DNA from: Phytophthora colocasiae
Taxonomy: Eukaryota; Oomycota; Peronosporomycetes; Peronosporales; Peronosporaceae
Direction of reading: 5' to 3'
Length of the DNA stretch: 64,000 bases
Assembly: GCA_018806915.1 (NCBI GenBank)
Contig: JAGKQI010000079.1
Coordinates: 310,001 to 374,000, forward strand
Below the pieces are notes generated by a model. That model was not told the DNA's origin. It saw only the letters and a program-made list of their open reading frames with translations, and made no database searches. How positions within the stretch are numbered: the stretch's first letter is position 1; each line of letters begins with the position of its first letter. The position numbers and the translations under genes were made by a program. Of this stretch, positions 10,212-21,186 are shown piece after piece.

Positions 10212-11644
10212 CTACTTCGCCGCTAGAATAGGCGTAGACGACACTTTGTAGCCCGATTCTTTCTCTCCGTCAACACCCTTGGATGCAAACGAATCACGCG
10301 TGAACCTCGTCCTCTCCGTGTAGTTTACGGTAGAATTCGGCGTCCATCTCCTCAATGGGGACATCGTTGTCGAACACGCAGAACCACGTGAGGGGGATCG
10401 ACACGAACGCGATGGCGCAAAAGTGTAGAACGCACCGTCATAGCCAAAGCTCTCGTTGGAGACCCAAATAGAGAAACCAAACGATCCAATTGCAGCCCCT
10501 CCTTTGCCACAAGCAGCAGAGATACCGTGACAGGTAGAACGAATCGGTGTCGGGTACATCTCGGTGGGTAGAACGAATGTAGCAGTGTTGGGACCGAAGT
10601 TGGCGAAGAACAGAGTCAACCCGTACAGTACGATGAACAGTACAGTTTGATCTTGTAGGTCGTCCCAGAAAATAGCCATGATGAGGCACAAGACCCCCAT
10701 GAAGAAGAAACCTTGTAGTGCCATCTTCTTACGTCCCAAACTGTTGATAAAGTAGATGGCTACATAGTAACCAGGTAGAGCCAGGAGAGCCACGAAAGCG
10801 TTCATAGTGGTGACCTGCTGCAGCGACGAGTTCTTCACACCAATAACGGACAAAATACTGGCCGAGAAGAGGTTCTGTGCGTAGTAGATGATGTCGAAGA
10901 GAAACCAGGTACCGGCCGTACCGAGTAGACTGACCCAGTAGTGACGGAGGATGAAGGACAACCGGGCCTTCTTCTGTGCACCCACTTGAGTGACGGCGTT
11001 GGAGCGTTCTTGAATGGCCTTGTAAGCGTCCGTCTCCTCTGCTGTGATACGGTAGTAGCAGATCACTGCAGCGGGAATACACCCGATAGCGAAGAGAAGA
11101 CGCCACACAGTCTCTAGACGGGAATCACTGTTCTCCCCCGGTTTGCCGTCAGCAAGGGCTTCAACAAGTAGGTTACCGAGTAGAGCAGCCACCACTTGAC
11201 CTACTCCCTGTAGGGAGAACGTAGTGGCCACACGAGTGTTACGATCAGCAGAGCTGGTAGAATCTTCAGCCGATGATGATGCAGCCAACGGATACTCTCC
11301 ACCGATACTAATACCGAGGATAATACGTGCAGCAACAAGGAACCACAGCGTAGAACGGCCGTCACCAGCGTACGCCACTGTACAGAGGATACTACCTACA
11401 ATGAGGAGTACACAAGTGGCGATCATGTTGACTTTACGGCCGAAGATGTCACCCAGAAAACCGAACAGCAATTGACCAATGACTGCACCGATGATAGCAG
11501 CAGCTGAAACCCAAGACTTGACGTACGACGTGTACACTTCTTTACCGCTACTGTTCCGTGAGTACGACGTTAATGATGTTCATGACAAACAGGTCGTAAG
11601 CATCATTGAAGAAGCCGAGGCCTCGCACCAGAGTACTTGTTCAT
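10212..11644 (-). pseudogene. PHS phosphate transporter copy 3, frameshifted
   Basis: Near-identical to its neighbours but with extra bases at about 11549 (CCGCTACTG for CCGTACTG), 11632 (CAGAGTAC for CAGGTAC) and just inside the start codon. These push the first ~30 codons out of frame. At the 3' end an extra C near 10304 and a missing A near 10418 compensate each other, so about 38 residues ([12 protein letters not shown]...) are read in the wrong frame. Over 400 codons in the middle stay open. Ends match the hybrid pattern: 5' type of copy 1, 3' type of copy 4. Confidence 0.85.
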
Positions 11645-12498
11645 GGCCTCGAATGGACTTGAATTGACTGGAGCTGGTTGTGTTGGCGCAGGTGAATTGG
11701 GAAATGAGCAGGAACTGAGGAGCTATTGCACGACTTGAAAGACTGGGCGCCCTGCTCACTGAGAGCGGTCATGAAGGAGCTGTACCGTCTACTGTACATG
11801 TAGGTCAGGTAGTTTTGGGCGACTACCCGAAAAAAGGACAGACTGAGGTGTTATACGAGTCCTACCGACAAGAGTATCGTAGTGTGACGTTGAATGATAC
11901 ATGGACTTGTGGTTTGGTTTGCTTTAGTCGCGTCCTTGCGCGACTAGAACTACAGTACTCGTAGCGGATGACGATCTATTGAGACGGTTCGCAAGTCACT
12001 ACGTACAGTACATGTACTGCGCTTCGGAACACCGTCGCAGTCCAATCGCTAGCCAAAGTCTCGAAGTGATTCAACACTCCGCAAGTGAACCAGACCTGAT
12101 TGAGTCCAACATCTCTAGCAACAAAAAACAACGGTGAAACGGAATCCTTTCCCCCGGCATTGCGAGCGTCGAGTGTATGTGGTTGACTGAGACTGAGACC
12201 AGGCCCATTCTAGTCGCACTACCCCCTTTCTATGACTGACCGACGCATCCTTTGGCGAATCTAAGATTCGCTACAGCCCAGATGAAAGGCAAGCGAATCT
12301 TGGCAAGAAGTCACAAGTAGATTCACGTCGAGCTCCTTTTATTATTAATACTGTAGGTCGTAGACTAGGATCTCAGTAGGACTCCTACAGGCTGTAGAGC
12401 CTAGTAATTGTTCACGTCAATGTGCCAAGCTTTGTTTCACTTCATAACACAAGTTGATCTCAGCAGTTTATACATGTATTATCTGACTGTAGAGCGTT

Positions 12499-13929
12499 CT
12501 ACTTCGCCGCTAGAATAGGCGTAGACGACACTTTGTAGCCCGATTCTTTCTCTCCGTCAACACCCTTGGATGCAAACGAATCACGCGTGAACTCGTCCTC
12601 TCCGTGTAGTTTACGGTAGAATTCGGCGTCCATCTCCTCAATGGGGACATCGTTGTCGAACACGCAGAACCACGTGAGGGGGATCGACACGAACGCGATG
12701 GCGCAAAAAGTGTAGAACGCACCGTCATAGCCAAAGCTCTCGTTGGAGACCCAAATAGAGAAACCAAACGATCCAATTGCAGCCCCTCCTTTGCCACAAG
12801 CAGCAGAGATACCGTGACAGGTAGAACGAATCGGTGTCGGGTACATCTCGGTGGGTAGAACGAATGTAGCAGTGTTGGGACCGAAGTTGGCGAAGAACAG
12901 AGTCAACCCGTACAGTACGATGAACAGTACAGTTTGATCTTGTAGGTCGTCCCAGAAAATAGCCATGATGAGGCACAAGACCCCCATGAAGAAGAAACCT
13001 TGTAGTGCCATCTTCTTACGTCCCAAACTGTTGATAAAGTAGATGGCTACATAGTAACCAGGTAGAGCCAGGAGAGCCACGAAAGCGTTCATAGTGGTGA
13101 CCTGCTGCAGCGACGAGTTCTTCACACCAATAACGGACAAAATACTGGCCGAGAAGAGGTTCTGTGCGTAGTAGATGATGTCGAAGAGAAACCAGGTACC
13201 GGCCGTACCGAGTAGACTGACCCAGTAGTGACGGAGGATGAAGGACAACCGGGCCTTCTTCTGTGCACCCACTTGAGTGACGGCGTTGGAGCGTTCTTGA
13301 ATGGCCTTGTAAGCGTCCGTCTCCTCTGCTGTGATACGGTAGTAGCAGATCACTGCAGCGGGAATACACCCGATAGCGAAGAGAAGACGCCACACAGTCT
13401 CTAGACGGGAATCACTGTTCTCCCCCGGTTTGCCATCAGCAAGAGCTTCTACCAGTAGATTGCCAAGAATGGCAGCCACTACCTGCCCTACTCCCTGTAG
13501 GGAGAACGTAGTGGCCACACGGGTGTTGCGTTCGGCAGAACTGGTAGAATCTTCGGCTGAAGAAGAAGCAGCAAGAGGATATTCTCCACCGATACCAATA
13601 CCGAGGATGATACGGGCTGCTACCAGCATCCAAAGTGTTGTACTACCGCTCCCTCCGTACACAACGGTACAGAGAATACTACCCACAATGAGTAGAATGC
13701 ACGTAGCGATCATGTTGACGCGTCGGCCGAAGACGTCACCGAGGATACCGAACAGCAATTGACCAATGACTGCACCGATGATAGCAGCAGCCGAGACCCA
13801 AGACTTGACGTACGACGTGTACACGTGCTTGCCGTATTGCTCCGTGAGTACGACGTTGATGATGTTCATGACGAACAGGTCGTAGGCATCATTGAAGAAG
13901 CCGAGACCTCGTACCAGGTACTTGTTCAT
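12499..13929 (-). CDS. Phosphate:H+ symporter (PHS family MFS), copy 4
   Basis: 476 codons, uninterrupted, ATG at 13929. Same architecture and signatures as copy 1. From ~13430 to the start codon the DNA is clearly diverged from the other copies, with conservative protein changes (GILGDVFGRRVNM for GFLGDIFGRKVNM; VVYGGSGSTTLWMLV for VAYAGDGRSTLWFLV). The remaining two thirds are nearly identical. The gene is thus a mosaic of an older paralogue's 5' end and the homogenised body. Its upstream DNA is unrelated to the spacers, so its promoter is probably different. C-terminal tail [20 protein letters not shown]. Confidence 0.9.
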   Translation of the reverse strand: MNKYLVRGLGFFNDAYDLFVMNIINVVLTEQYGKHVYTSYVKSWVSAAAIIGAVIGQLLFGILGDVFGRRVNMIATCILLIVGSILCTVVYGGSGSTTLWMLVAARIILGIGIGGEYPLAASSSAEDSTSSAERNTRVATTFSLQGVGQVVAAILGNLLVEALADGKPGENSDSRLETVWRLLFAIGCIPAAVICYYRITAEETDAYKAIQERSNAVTQVGAQKKARLSFILRHYWVSLLGTAGTWFLFDIIYYAQNLFSASILSVIGVKNSSLQQVTTMNAFVALLALPGYYVAIYFINSLGRKKMALQGFFFMGVLCLIMAIFWDDLQDQTVLFIVLYGLTLFFANFGPNTATFVLPTEMYPTPIRSTCHGISAACGKGGAAIGSFGFSIWVSNESFGYDGAFYTFCAIAFVSIPLTWFCVFDNDVPIEEMDAEFYRKLHGEDEFTRDSFASKGVDGEKESGYKVSSTPILAAK

Positions 13930-14731
13930 GGCGAGTTGATTCTTTCGAGGTGGAGACTTGAACGGGACTCGGTAAATAGGAGAATGAATGGATTGCAGCC
14001 CCAGGTTCCCCCTATCTCAAGGCTGAGAACGGCGGCAACCGCCCTGCTCAAGACCCGATTCATGAGGATTGGGGATCCAATCGCAAACATCACACGATTT
14101 GTCTGCCAGCTACATGTACAAGCCACAAACACCTCGCTCGCTTCTTCCGAGAGGATAACAGAGGCACTTAAGGATTAATTGCCAGTAGATGTAGGTGCAT
14201 GTACCACACAAGGCAAGTGTCGAGGCAACTCGCATTGAGGATACCGAACCAGTCGGTCCCAACGGTTGATTCATTTGAGTACTGTGCTGTAGCCTCCAAT
14301 GCGCTTGCTGCCATCAACATTCGTCTCGATACAGTCGAGATCGCAGCTGAGCCGGAGCCGCTGCAAAGTGAGCCAGAGCCATGTTGCACCTTTTCAGTGT
14401 GCGTGTTGACGTACAACATGGCGACTGTATAGTTTCTGCATGCACTTGATTCCATCCAACACGGCAATCGAATCTTCCCCTGTGTCAAATGAATTCCAAG
14501 AACTTTTATAACGCCTTGATGAGAGGCGCATCGTCGCTTTAAAGCTCTTCCACAACTTTATCAACTCGTAATCAAACATCGTACATGTAGCTCGGGATAA
14601 TAGCGTAGTTGGTAAAGAGCTCCATCCTTGTGGATAATATCTGCTGGGCGACGACAGATCTCGAGCGTACCAGACAGAACCAAATAAACCTTAACAACCG
14701 CCAGCACAGCGTAATCGAAGCAACAGAACCA
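13930..14731. other. Intergenic region between transporter and mannosyltransferase
   Basis: About 800 bp without a supported gene. It contains the promoter side of transporter copy 4 and the 3' side of the mannosyltransferase gene. Open frames of 60-106 codons occur on both strands but show no recognisable motif. No clear repeat or RNA gene was seen. Confidence 0.4.
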
Positions 14732-16186
14732 CTACATTCCCATCCAGTCCGCCACCACATCGTAGAGCTGTTTTCGCTGCACTAGCAGCATATTTTCTAC
14801 CGGAGCGATCTCCATCGTTGTCACATCGAATGGACAAGTCTGAAGCAGCTTCCTCTCCGTAAAAGAACCTGGATAAAACTCTGCAGGACGGGCAGCTGTA
14901 CGGTACAATCGGCGAGGCTCTTTCCCCCACTCTACAATGTTATCACTGTTCATATACAGCGGTTCAACATCAGCTCCTGGTTCCTTGTTCAAGTTCATTT
15001 GCACTGGATAATGCTGCAAGGCGTCTCCACACAATATCCCGTCATTCTTGCGGCCTTCAGATAGTAATTCCCACCCAATAGTGCTAACAGCGAAGTCCGA
15101 GAAAGCGTACGCCGACTCAGCCAGCTCACACGCCAGCCAATAGAGCTCTTTGTCACCGTAGGACGGTACACTGGGGAGTCCATTCAAGGCCACAAACGAC
15201 GCCAGAATCGCCGTAGCTCGAGGTTGTTTCGCTTTATCCCACAGAACAAGCGACGAGTCCATTTGGTGACCACTACGCAGTCTCCAGACGTGCGAATTCA
15301 GCAGAAAATTGCTCGGTTGGAAGGTAAAATCCATCTCTAGCAGTTTTTTTCGTGGAGATGTTGCTTCTCCATTGTTAACAACAGTCAATTCTCTGTATGG
15401 AGACACATCGAAGCGTGATAAGAACCGATGCAGGGCACCAATGCTCATATCCACGTGTCCATCGTCACCTGGTGTTCTTTTGGCTAAATACGACAATTCG
15501 TAGCTGATCCGGTCGTTGAAGAATAAAGTCCCAGTGTTCTTGTACTTGTCGGTATCCCATAAAGTCATAGGACTCTGGAAAAATAACGTATCTGCGTCTA
15601 GAAGCATCACTTGTTGGAATCTGGAATAAATTACCGCCAGCACTTTGATGTCGAAGCTGCGGAATTTATGATGGCAATGTTCCAGATCGACACAGAAGAG
15701 TTTACGGTCTTCTATTGCTGCACTGGCAGCTAACTCACAAACGTCATAGAATCGGAGAGAGTGGAGTTGGTCTTGCATCTTAATCTGGAGTTCCAGATCT
15801 AAATCTCCACAATGTGGTATTTCCACCGGTAAATCCACCTCGAGACGTCCCAATTCCAATAGAAGAGAGAACCCCAGCAGCGCAATGTCATCGAATAACG
15901 GCAGTACAATGCCTCGTGGAGTTTTAACGTTAAAACGTTGCGTCTCGCGAAATAAACTGGAGGTGAAGGTCTGGATTTCGGATGGAGGCAAGGGAGATAC
16001 ACTCCAAAGGAGACGACGACGATAAGTTAACAGCGATTGAGACAGTTTTAACGTCACAAAGAAGAAGAGAAACACCGATAAAACAAGTAGAAGCAGTCGG
16101 TTACGACGAGATAGAAGCCATAGATGCACACGCGTCCGGTATCGGCGCCAGGGGTGTCTTCGATCACCATAATGATCCCCAAGCAT
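14732..16186 (-). CDS. MNN1-type alpha-mannosyltransferase, Golgi type II membrane protein
   Basis: 484 codons, ATG at 16186. A short basic cytosolic tail is followed by one membrane segment at residues ~30-48 (LLLLVLSVFLFFFVTLKL), giving a type II Golgi topology. The catalytic region follows. The metal-binding DxD motif is LLDADTLFF at residue ~197, preceded by the conserved DIKVLAVIYSRFQQVMLLDAD block, and a later GDKELYWLACEL stretch is also typical of the MNN1/MNT family, which transfers mannose from GDP-mannose onto glycoproteins. Length fits the family. It stands alone between the transporter array and the piggyBac element; its start lies 182 bp from the TTAA target of that element. Exact linkage specificity cannot be read from sequence. 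Confidence 0.85.
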   Translation of the reverse strand: MLGDHYGDRRHPWRRYRTRVHLWLLSRRNRLLLLVLSVFLFFFVTLKLSQSLLTYRRRLLWSVSPLPPSEIQTFTSSLFRETQRFNVKTPRGIVLPLFDDIALLGFSLLLELGRLEVDLPVEIPHCGDLDLELQIKMQDQLHSLRFYDVCELAASAAIEDRKLFCVDLEHCHHKFRSFDIKVLAVIYSRFQQVMLLDADTLFFQSPMTLWDTDKYKNTGTLFFNDRISYELSYLAKRTPGDDGHVDMSIGALHRFLSRFDVSPYRELTVVNNGEATSPRKKLLEMDFTFQPSNFLLNSHVWRLRSGHQMDSSLVLWDKAKQPRATAILASFVALNGLPSVPSYGDKELYWLACELAESAYAFSDFAVSTIGWELLSEGRKNDGILCGDALQHYPVQMNLNKEPGADVEPLYMNSDNIVEWGKEPRRLYRTAARPAEFYPGSFTERKLLQTCPFDVTTMEIAPVENMLLVQRKQLYDVVADWMGM

Positions 16187-16371
16187 GGATGAATATCGTC
16201 AACACAATTTATACTTGTTTTTATAAATGGTTGTATTTACCAATCAAATGCCAATATATATATTTTTTTTAGCGAATTGGTTGCAGGACAAAGATCATTT
16301 TTATCCAATGAAATATATTAAGGATTTCGTTTTAAATTATGTAAAAATAGTGAGAACTCTTTTTATTTTAA

Positions 16372-16384
16372 CCCTTTTGTGAAC
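16372..16384 (+). repeat. piggyBac left terminal inverted repeat
   Basis: CCCTTTTGTGAAC directly after target TTAA (16368-16371). Exact reverse complement of 22625-22637. Subterminal motif copies follow at 16446-16465 and, less perfect, at 16538-16559. Confidence 0.93.
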
Positions 16385-16817
16385 GGTCGGTTTTGATTGC
16401 ATTAAAGTATGGCATACAAGCCAAGATGTTACGAAGTCAATGCGGGCATTCTGACCCCTTTCGTAAAGAACGGTATGTCCTTGAAGGAGATTGTGTGATA
16501 AACAGCTGATACTTAGCTTGGCTATTATTGTCAACTGGCGCATGGTGACCCCTTTCATAAAAGACTGTACTCGTCCTCGCCATATTTTAATTGGTCGATA
16601 ATGAGCGTTTCTCCGCCCAGACCAACGCGCCCTCATGTGATTGAGCAAAACTCAATGACGCCAAGACTCTACTCAACAACCCCCTGGCTCTGAAGGCGGC
16701 GTAGCCGCCGCCGGCGAGGGTAGCCGGGAGCTTCAAGACGCCATAGCGCGTGCCATCTTCTGCCACAGTTGTGGTCGGGAACGGGGAGTACGGCGTAGCA
16801 GTCGTCACGAGAAATGA

Positions 16818-17297
16818 GCCGACGACAAGGTGATCCAGCACAACGGCTATGGCTCCGTCAAGATCGACGGCTTCTACGCCGAGACGTTCGGGAAGTTGTG
16901 TCGTTCGTGTGGCCCGCGTGGTGATAGACAGCGTTTCGTTACGGTGTCCAATGTGTACGCTGTGAATCCTAGTAAGAGTATCGTGACGGTGAACAATAAC
17001 TACGGCGATGAGGCCACGCTCAGTAACATCTACATCTCTTCTGATGGCGATGTATATGCAGTGTGTGCATGGTATCAAGGCAGTGAAGTCGGCGAGCCGA
17101 CGGATCTGGGTGACGGCGTCAAGGATCCACTGTGTCAATACTCGGATAGTGACATTCATGTGAATGGGGATGTGTCGACAACGTCAAGCACCTCGACAAA
17201 CACTACTACCACAACAGCTTCGTCGACAAAGTCTGCTGTGGCTAGCACCAGCGCGTCTGCTACAGGGACCTCTGCCACTAGCTACGCTACTTCGTAG
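16818..17297 (+). pseudogene. Pectate lyase (PL3) 3' fragment inside the transposon
   Basis: The frame starts at ADDKVIQHNGYGSVKIDG and continues FYAETFGKLCRSCG and NNNYGDEATLSNI, all conserved in family 3 pectate lyases, which cleave plant pectate. A Ser/Thr-rich tail follows, typical of oomycete secreted enzymes. The upstream two thirds of the gene, including the signal peptide, are missing: the codon before ADDK is a stop. After 17297 the tail continues one frame over (ANSTVEETPAPASGSDG...) to ~17454, indicating one further indel. It sits between the left subterminal repeats and the 3' end of the transposase, on the opposite strand, so it is best read as captured host DNA. No function expected. 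Confidence 0.82.
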
Positions 17298-17664
17298 TGC
17301 TAATTCTACTGTTGAGGAAACGCCAGCTCCTGCGTCGGGCTCGGATGGTGAAAGCAGCGCGAGTGAGGGGTCAGCGTACATTTACGGCGGCGAGGAAGAT
17401 GGCGTGTGGTGTGTGAGTACGCTGCATGTGACTGTAGTGTGGCTATCTAAGTAATGCACTCAGAGAACTTACACAGTGAAGCAGACTTTGCAAATATTTT
17501 CAATAGTTTATTCAAGTAACATGCGCATCTCTTTAGTATAGTTAATTCAAGTATCATGCGCAGCGCTTTAGAATAGTTTATTCAATACAGTTTCACTCAT
17601 TTTTAGAATGGTGCTTTCATGAAATCTAACTACAACTAGTACATCGCAAGAGAATGCGCTGCGT

Positions 17665-20607
17665 CTACGGTTGTGCTGGTTTAGCTAAGCTGCAAGGAGA
17701 CTTCTTCGGCTTCTTCGGCTTCAATTTGTAAAGATCCGAGCTCGTGCGAACCTTACCTTTGCCTGAGAACAAATTCTTCGAGATGTAAAACCGATGATAT
17801 TTGTCCCAGCATGTCCAAGACACGTGCGGGCACATGAATGCCTTTGGAACGCCTTCTGTGTGGACAACTTTGCACAACGCCACGCCGTGTAGAACGCAAT
17901 AATCGGTGACTTCTGTAGGGTAGCGTTCCTCCCATCGGCACACAACGCACTGTCTCCGTTTTCGGTTCATCTCCTGAAAAACTTGTCTAGAAGACACTGC
18001 GGAGCAAGCTGTTTTCGCGCTGGAAGAAGCGTCTACGACTCCATCGTCCCCCGACGTCCATACTGCACTCACAGGTTGTTGCTGTGGCGTCGATCCCAAA
18101 CTCCCGCCATCGGTGAACAGCATGTTCTGCTCGCTGGGAGCTTCTTTCCATTTACCGTTGAAGAGCTCCGTTACTAGCTGTACAATAAAGTCGCGGTGGG
18201 GGTCCCTATCACTGCCCAGACCCAGCGCGAGTTTGCGCGTCAGGAATGCATTTGCTCGAGCGACATCCACCAAAGCCAATCCAAGCTTCTTGAACCACTT
18301 CTTGAAGGAATGACCATCAGCAATTGAAAACCTTCCTCGTATCTGATCTAAGCGATCAACACCTTGCATGTAGGTGTTATACTCCTTCACGCACGTCGGG
18401 GCGCTGAATGTACGTTTGTTGGTTTGGACTTGGCGCTCCACCGTCGTCAGGGTTGACGCGTCAGCGTTTGAAACAACATTTACAATTGCGCTGTCGTACC
18501 AGGATGCAGCAACAATTTTGTGGGTCGTTGACCAGCCTGGCGCGATGACCCTCTGAAACACTCCTTCTTATCCAGCCTCACATGCTGTGGAAAATGGGCA
18601 CTCTTTTTGCGAACAGTATCTCGAGAGTATAGACCTTTCACCCGTAGAGCTTCTAATAGTTGTACTGATGTGTAGTAGTTGTCAGAGTTCACCACACGGC
18701 CCGAGCCAAACACTGGACGGACAACTTCAAGCACACACTGCCGAATCGCTGACGTGGCCGCCAGCTCGCTGCCAATTTCATTTGCCTCCTCGACCGACGC
18801 AACACCGGCTAGCCGGTCTGATATTGTACTCGCGCAATGAAGTCTAAAGTTCAGGGAAATCCACGACGTGGCGCAGCACATCATATAAATCCGAAAGTGG
18901 TACTTGCCCACAGGCTTCATTGGGTTGTAGACGATAAGAGGTTTACCGTACTTGGATCGACAGGCGACACTGGCCTCGTCCAGCGCAACGTTTCTGCCAA
19001 TTTCAACATATTTAGGTCCTGTAGACTTGAGCAAGTTGAGCAGCGGGCGAATACGAGCTGCCTGGTCGTTGTTGGCGCTATTCGGCTGGACGCAACGGAA
19101 GGTAAAGCATTGCCGCAACTGCTTAAAGCGTCGAAGTGGCATGATGTTGTCGAGACCCACAGATTTACCGCCGAAAAATCACATCCTCCACTTGAGTACC
19201 CCAGTAGTTGCTGTACTCGCCCTTGTCAATGAGCGACATGTAAAACAAGATGCCCAGAAACGTCATGATCTCTTGAAGGGTGAACGGCATCCTGAGCGCG
19301 ATGTTATTCAATCGGGCATAGCTGTTTGTCTCCCCCAGAACTTGTTGCCAAAATCCTACCGGAATATACGCAAAAAAACTTGCTGAAGCTGAGTGCTCGA
19401 AAATGTGACGGAACTCTGGTCGCAGTCTCGTAGTAGTAGTTTCATCTGAGTGCTGATAAAGATCGCCAGGAGCTTCCATTTCTTGTGACGACTCGAAGCG
19501 AAAGTTCACGATAGCTTCCACTTGCGCAACAGAATTCGGGACCGACATCGGAGGTTCATAGTGGTCCATGCAAACTTCGAGGCCGTCGATACCTCCATCA
19601 ATTACAACGCTTTCTCCTGAGTCCACAGCACAGAGTTGACTCCAGCCAGGTCCATTTGCCCGAGCGTGAAGCGAGCTGTAGTTCGTATTGCCGCGTTGTA
19701 TCATACCCAAAGACATGTTCTCCACGTGAGATTGAAACTGAGAGTCGAGCCACCTGACTTGATATAGTCCCTTCACAAGACGACAAACTCTTCCAACAAT
19801 GTATGCACTACCAACACCAACATATTTTCTTGAGGAAGCCCAACCTTCTTTTGTAGGCGAAAAAGCAACCAGTGTGTTCACATACAGAGCTGACAGCGAT
19901 GGCGATTGTCCCGATGCACTTCGTCCAGATCTCGTAACTGCAGGCGGCGGTGTTGATATATGTCCTTGCAAAGGCGGCGCATTTTGAGTGTTTGCAGTCG
20001 CGTCGGGCACCACATCTGCATTCTGCGTCGAAACACTTGTTAGCCCATTCTCACATTCGACGACTGGAGCTACTTGTGGCGCTAGATATTGGCCAGCCTC
20101 TGGTGCGGCGAGTTGTGCTCTCAACACCTGGACGCTTGGCTGGAGAAGAGCTGAATTTGTAGTCTGTGTCGCTGGTACATCCGTAGCTTCGACGACTAAA
20201 GCGGGTTGTGCCGCTAGACTCCGGTCAGCACCGGACGCGGCGAGTTGTACTTCCGATGATTGGGTACCGGGCTGAGCAAGAGCTTCCAATGTTTGTACAG
20301 CTGTGGGTTGTAGTTGTTCTTCAAGCGCAGAAGTCAAATTTCTCTTGGGCTTATTCTTGCTTCCGCGCGGCCGTCCTCGCTTGCGTGGAGGCTCTCCAGA
20401 GGGTGCCTCGCTGCTCGTTAGCTTCGCCTTGTTCTTTGACCCCTTTGGCCTGTCACGTTTCTTAGGAAGTGGTGCTTTTGGCACATCTGGGGGGCTTGCG
20501 ATAGGAAGAGAGATTGCTGACCTGGCTCCAACTTCATTGTCGTAGCTCGCTTCCTCTCCAACCTCCCGGGCAGAGAGGAGGGGAGCCTCGCTGTGGTTGC
20601 TGTCCAT
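17665..20607 (-). pseudogene. piggyBac-type transposase with AT-hooks, two frameshifts
   Basis: From ATG 20607, residues 1-480 include two AT-hook-like motifs (KKRDRPKGSKNK, RKRGRPRGSKNK) and the start of the DDE_Tnp_1_7 fold. A one-base change in a T run at ~19174 moves to the next frame (GLDNIMPLRRF...), and a second shift at ~18550 leads to the last frame. The catalytic acidic positions known from piggyBac are visible: the first D in ALDEASVACRSKYGK, the second in SDNYYTS, and the third and fourth in GVDRLDQIRG. A Cys-rich C-terminal domain follows (CVVCRWE...YCVLHG...CPHVSWTCW). All domains are present, so the protein was complete before, or is complete apart from, the two indels. It would have excised and inserted the element at TTAA. 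Confidence 0.92.
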
Positions 20608-20740
20608 GGAATCCTCGTCCGTTTAAGTAGTTATCGTATTCCACAGGGAGCTACATAATAGCCAACGCGGGTGAAAACGCAAATGATTCGATCATGTTTG
20701 AAAGGGATAAGTTTATAGAAAATACTTGGTATAATGGACT

Positions 20741-21065
20741 TCATACATTCTTTTGCATAGTAAAACCAGCATACACGCGCTCTTCGGAGCGTATCTTAGC
20801 GGCAACCAGGTCGAACGAGCCTTCAACAAACCCGCCTATGCTATCCATGTTACCTCTCTGCAGAACGATGCTGTGGCCCTGTAGCCGTTGTTCATGGTGA
20901 GCCGCACAACCGCTTCGCCAAGCGACCGGCAGCAGCCGGAGAAGGCGAGGAATGAACGGCTCTTGCCGGTGGCAGTAGGTGACATCCACGTAGTCCAGCT
21001 CCAGACGCTTGAGAGACGCCTTTGATGTGGCAGAACTTCCAGCGACCGACGTCTCGGCCTCCTCA
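20741..21065 (-). pseudogene. Aldo-keto reductase (Kv-beta-like) gene fragment
   Basis: The minus-strand segment reads KASLKRLELDYVDVTYCHRQEP, matching the conserved SLKRL-LDYVDV--CHRPDP block of aldo-keto reductases of the potassium-channel beta-subunit type. Beyond it the match continues weakly in another frame (EAVVRLTMNN...TWIA against the family's E-TVRAMN...EW-A). There is no start, no full barrel and no NADPH-binding end. It lies in the gap between the DOT1-like gene and the transposase, so it appears to be a captured, decaying host fragment. Confidence 0.6.
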
Positions 21066-21186
21066 AACGACGTTGTCGTGTCTCAGTCACAGAAGAGGTC
21101 TCGTCGTAGGTGGTGCTGGATGCAGAGGGGGCGGATGTTTCCTCTTCAGACGTGAAAACGCAGATTGTATTGAAGGCCAGATCATA

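Larger units (their letters stand above)
5653..13929 (-). repeat. Tandem array of four PHS transporter genes (~2.28 kb unit)
   Basis: Start codons at 7077, 9358, 11644 and 13929 are spaced by 2281-2286 bp. Gene bodies and the three ~850 bp spacers (7078-7930, 9359-10211, 11645-12498) are almost identical. Copies 1-3 share their 5' ends and upstream DNA, while copies 2-4 share their 3' ends. Copy 1 alone has a different 3' end (left of ~5711) and copy 4 alone a different 5' end (right of ~13430). The spacers hold no gene. Each has a perfect inverted repeat GCGAATCT-A-AGATTCGC (7688-7704, 9969-9985, 12255-12271). Two have the palindrome CAGTACATGTACTG (9719-9732, 12006-12019). Confidence 0.95.

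Noticed and set aside
16587..17159. 190-codon minus-strand frame opposite the pectate lyase fragment
   Set aside because: Most of it is antisense to the lyase. A short stretch (GVLKLPATLAGG) recalls a signal peptide but is too weak to call.
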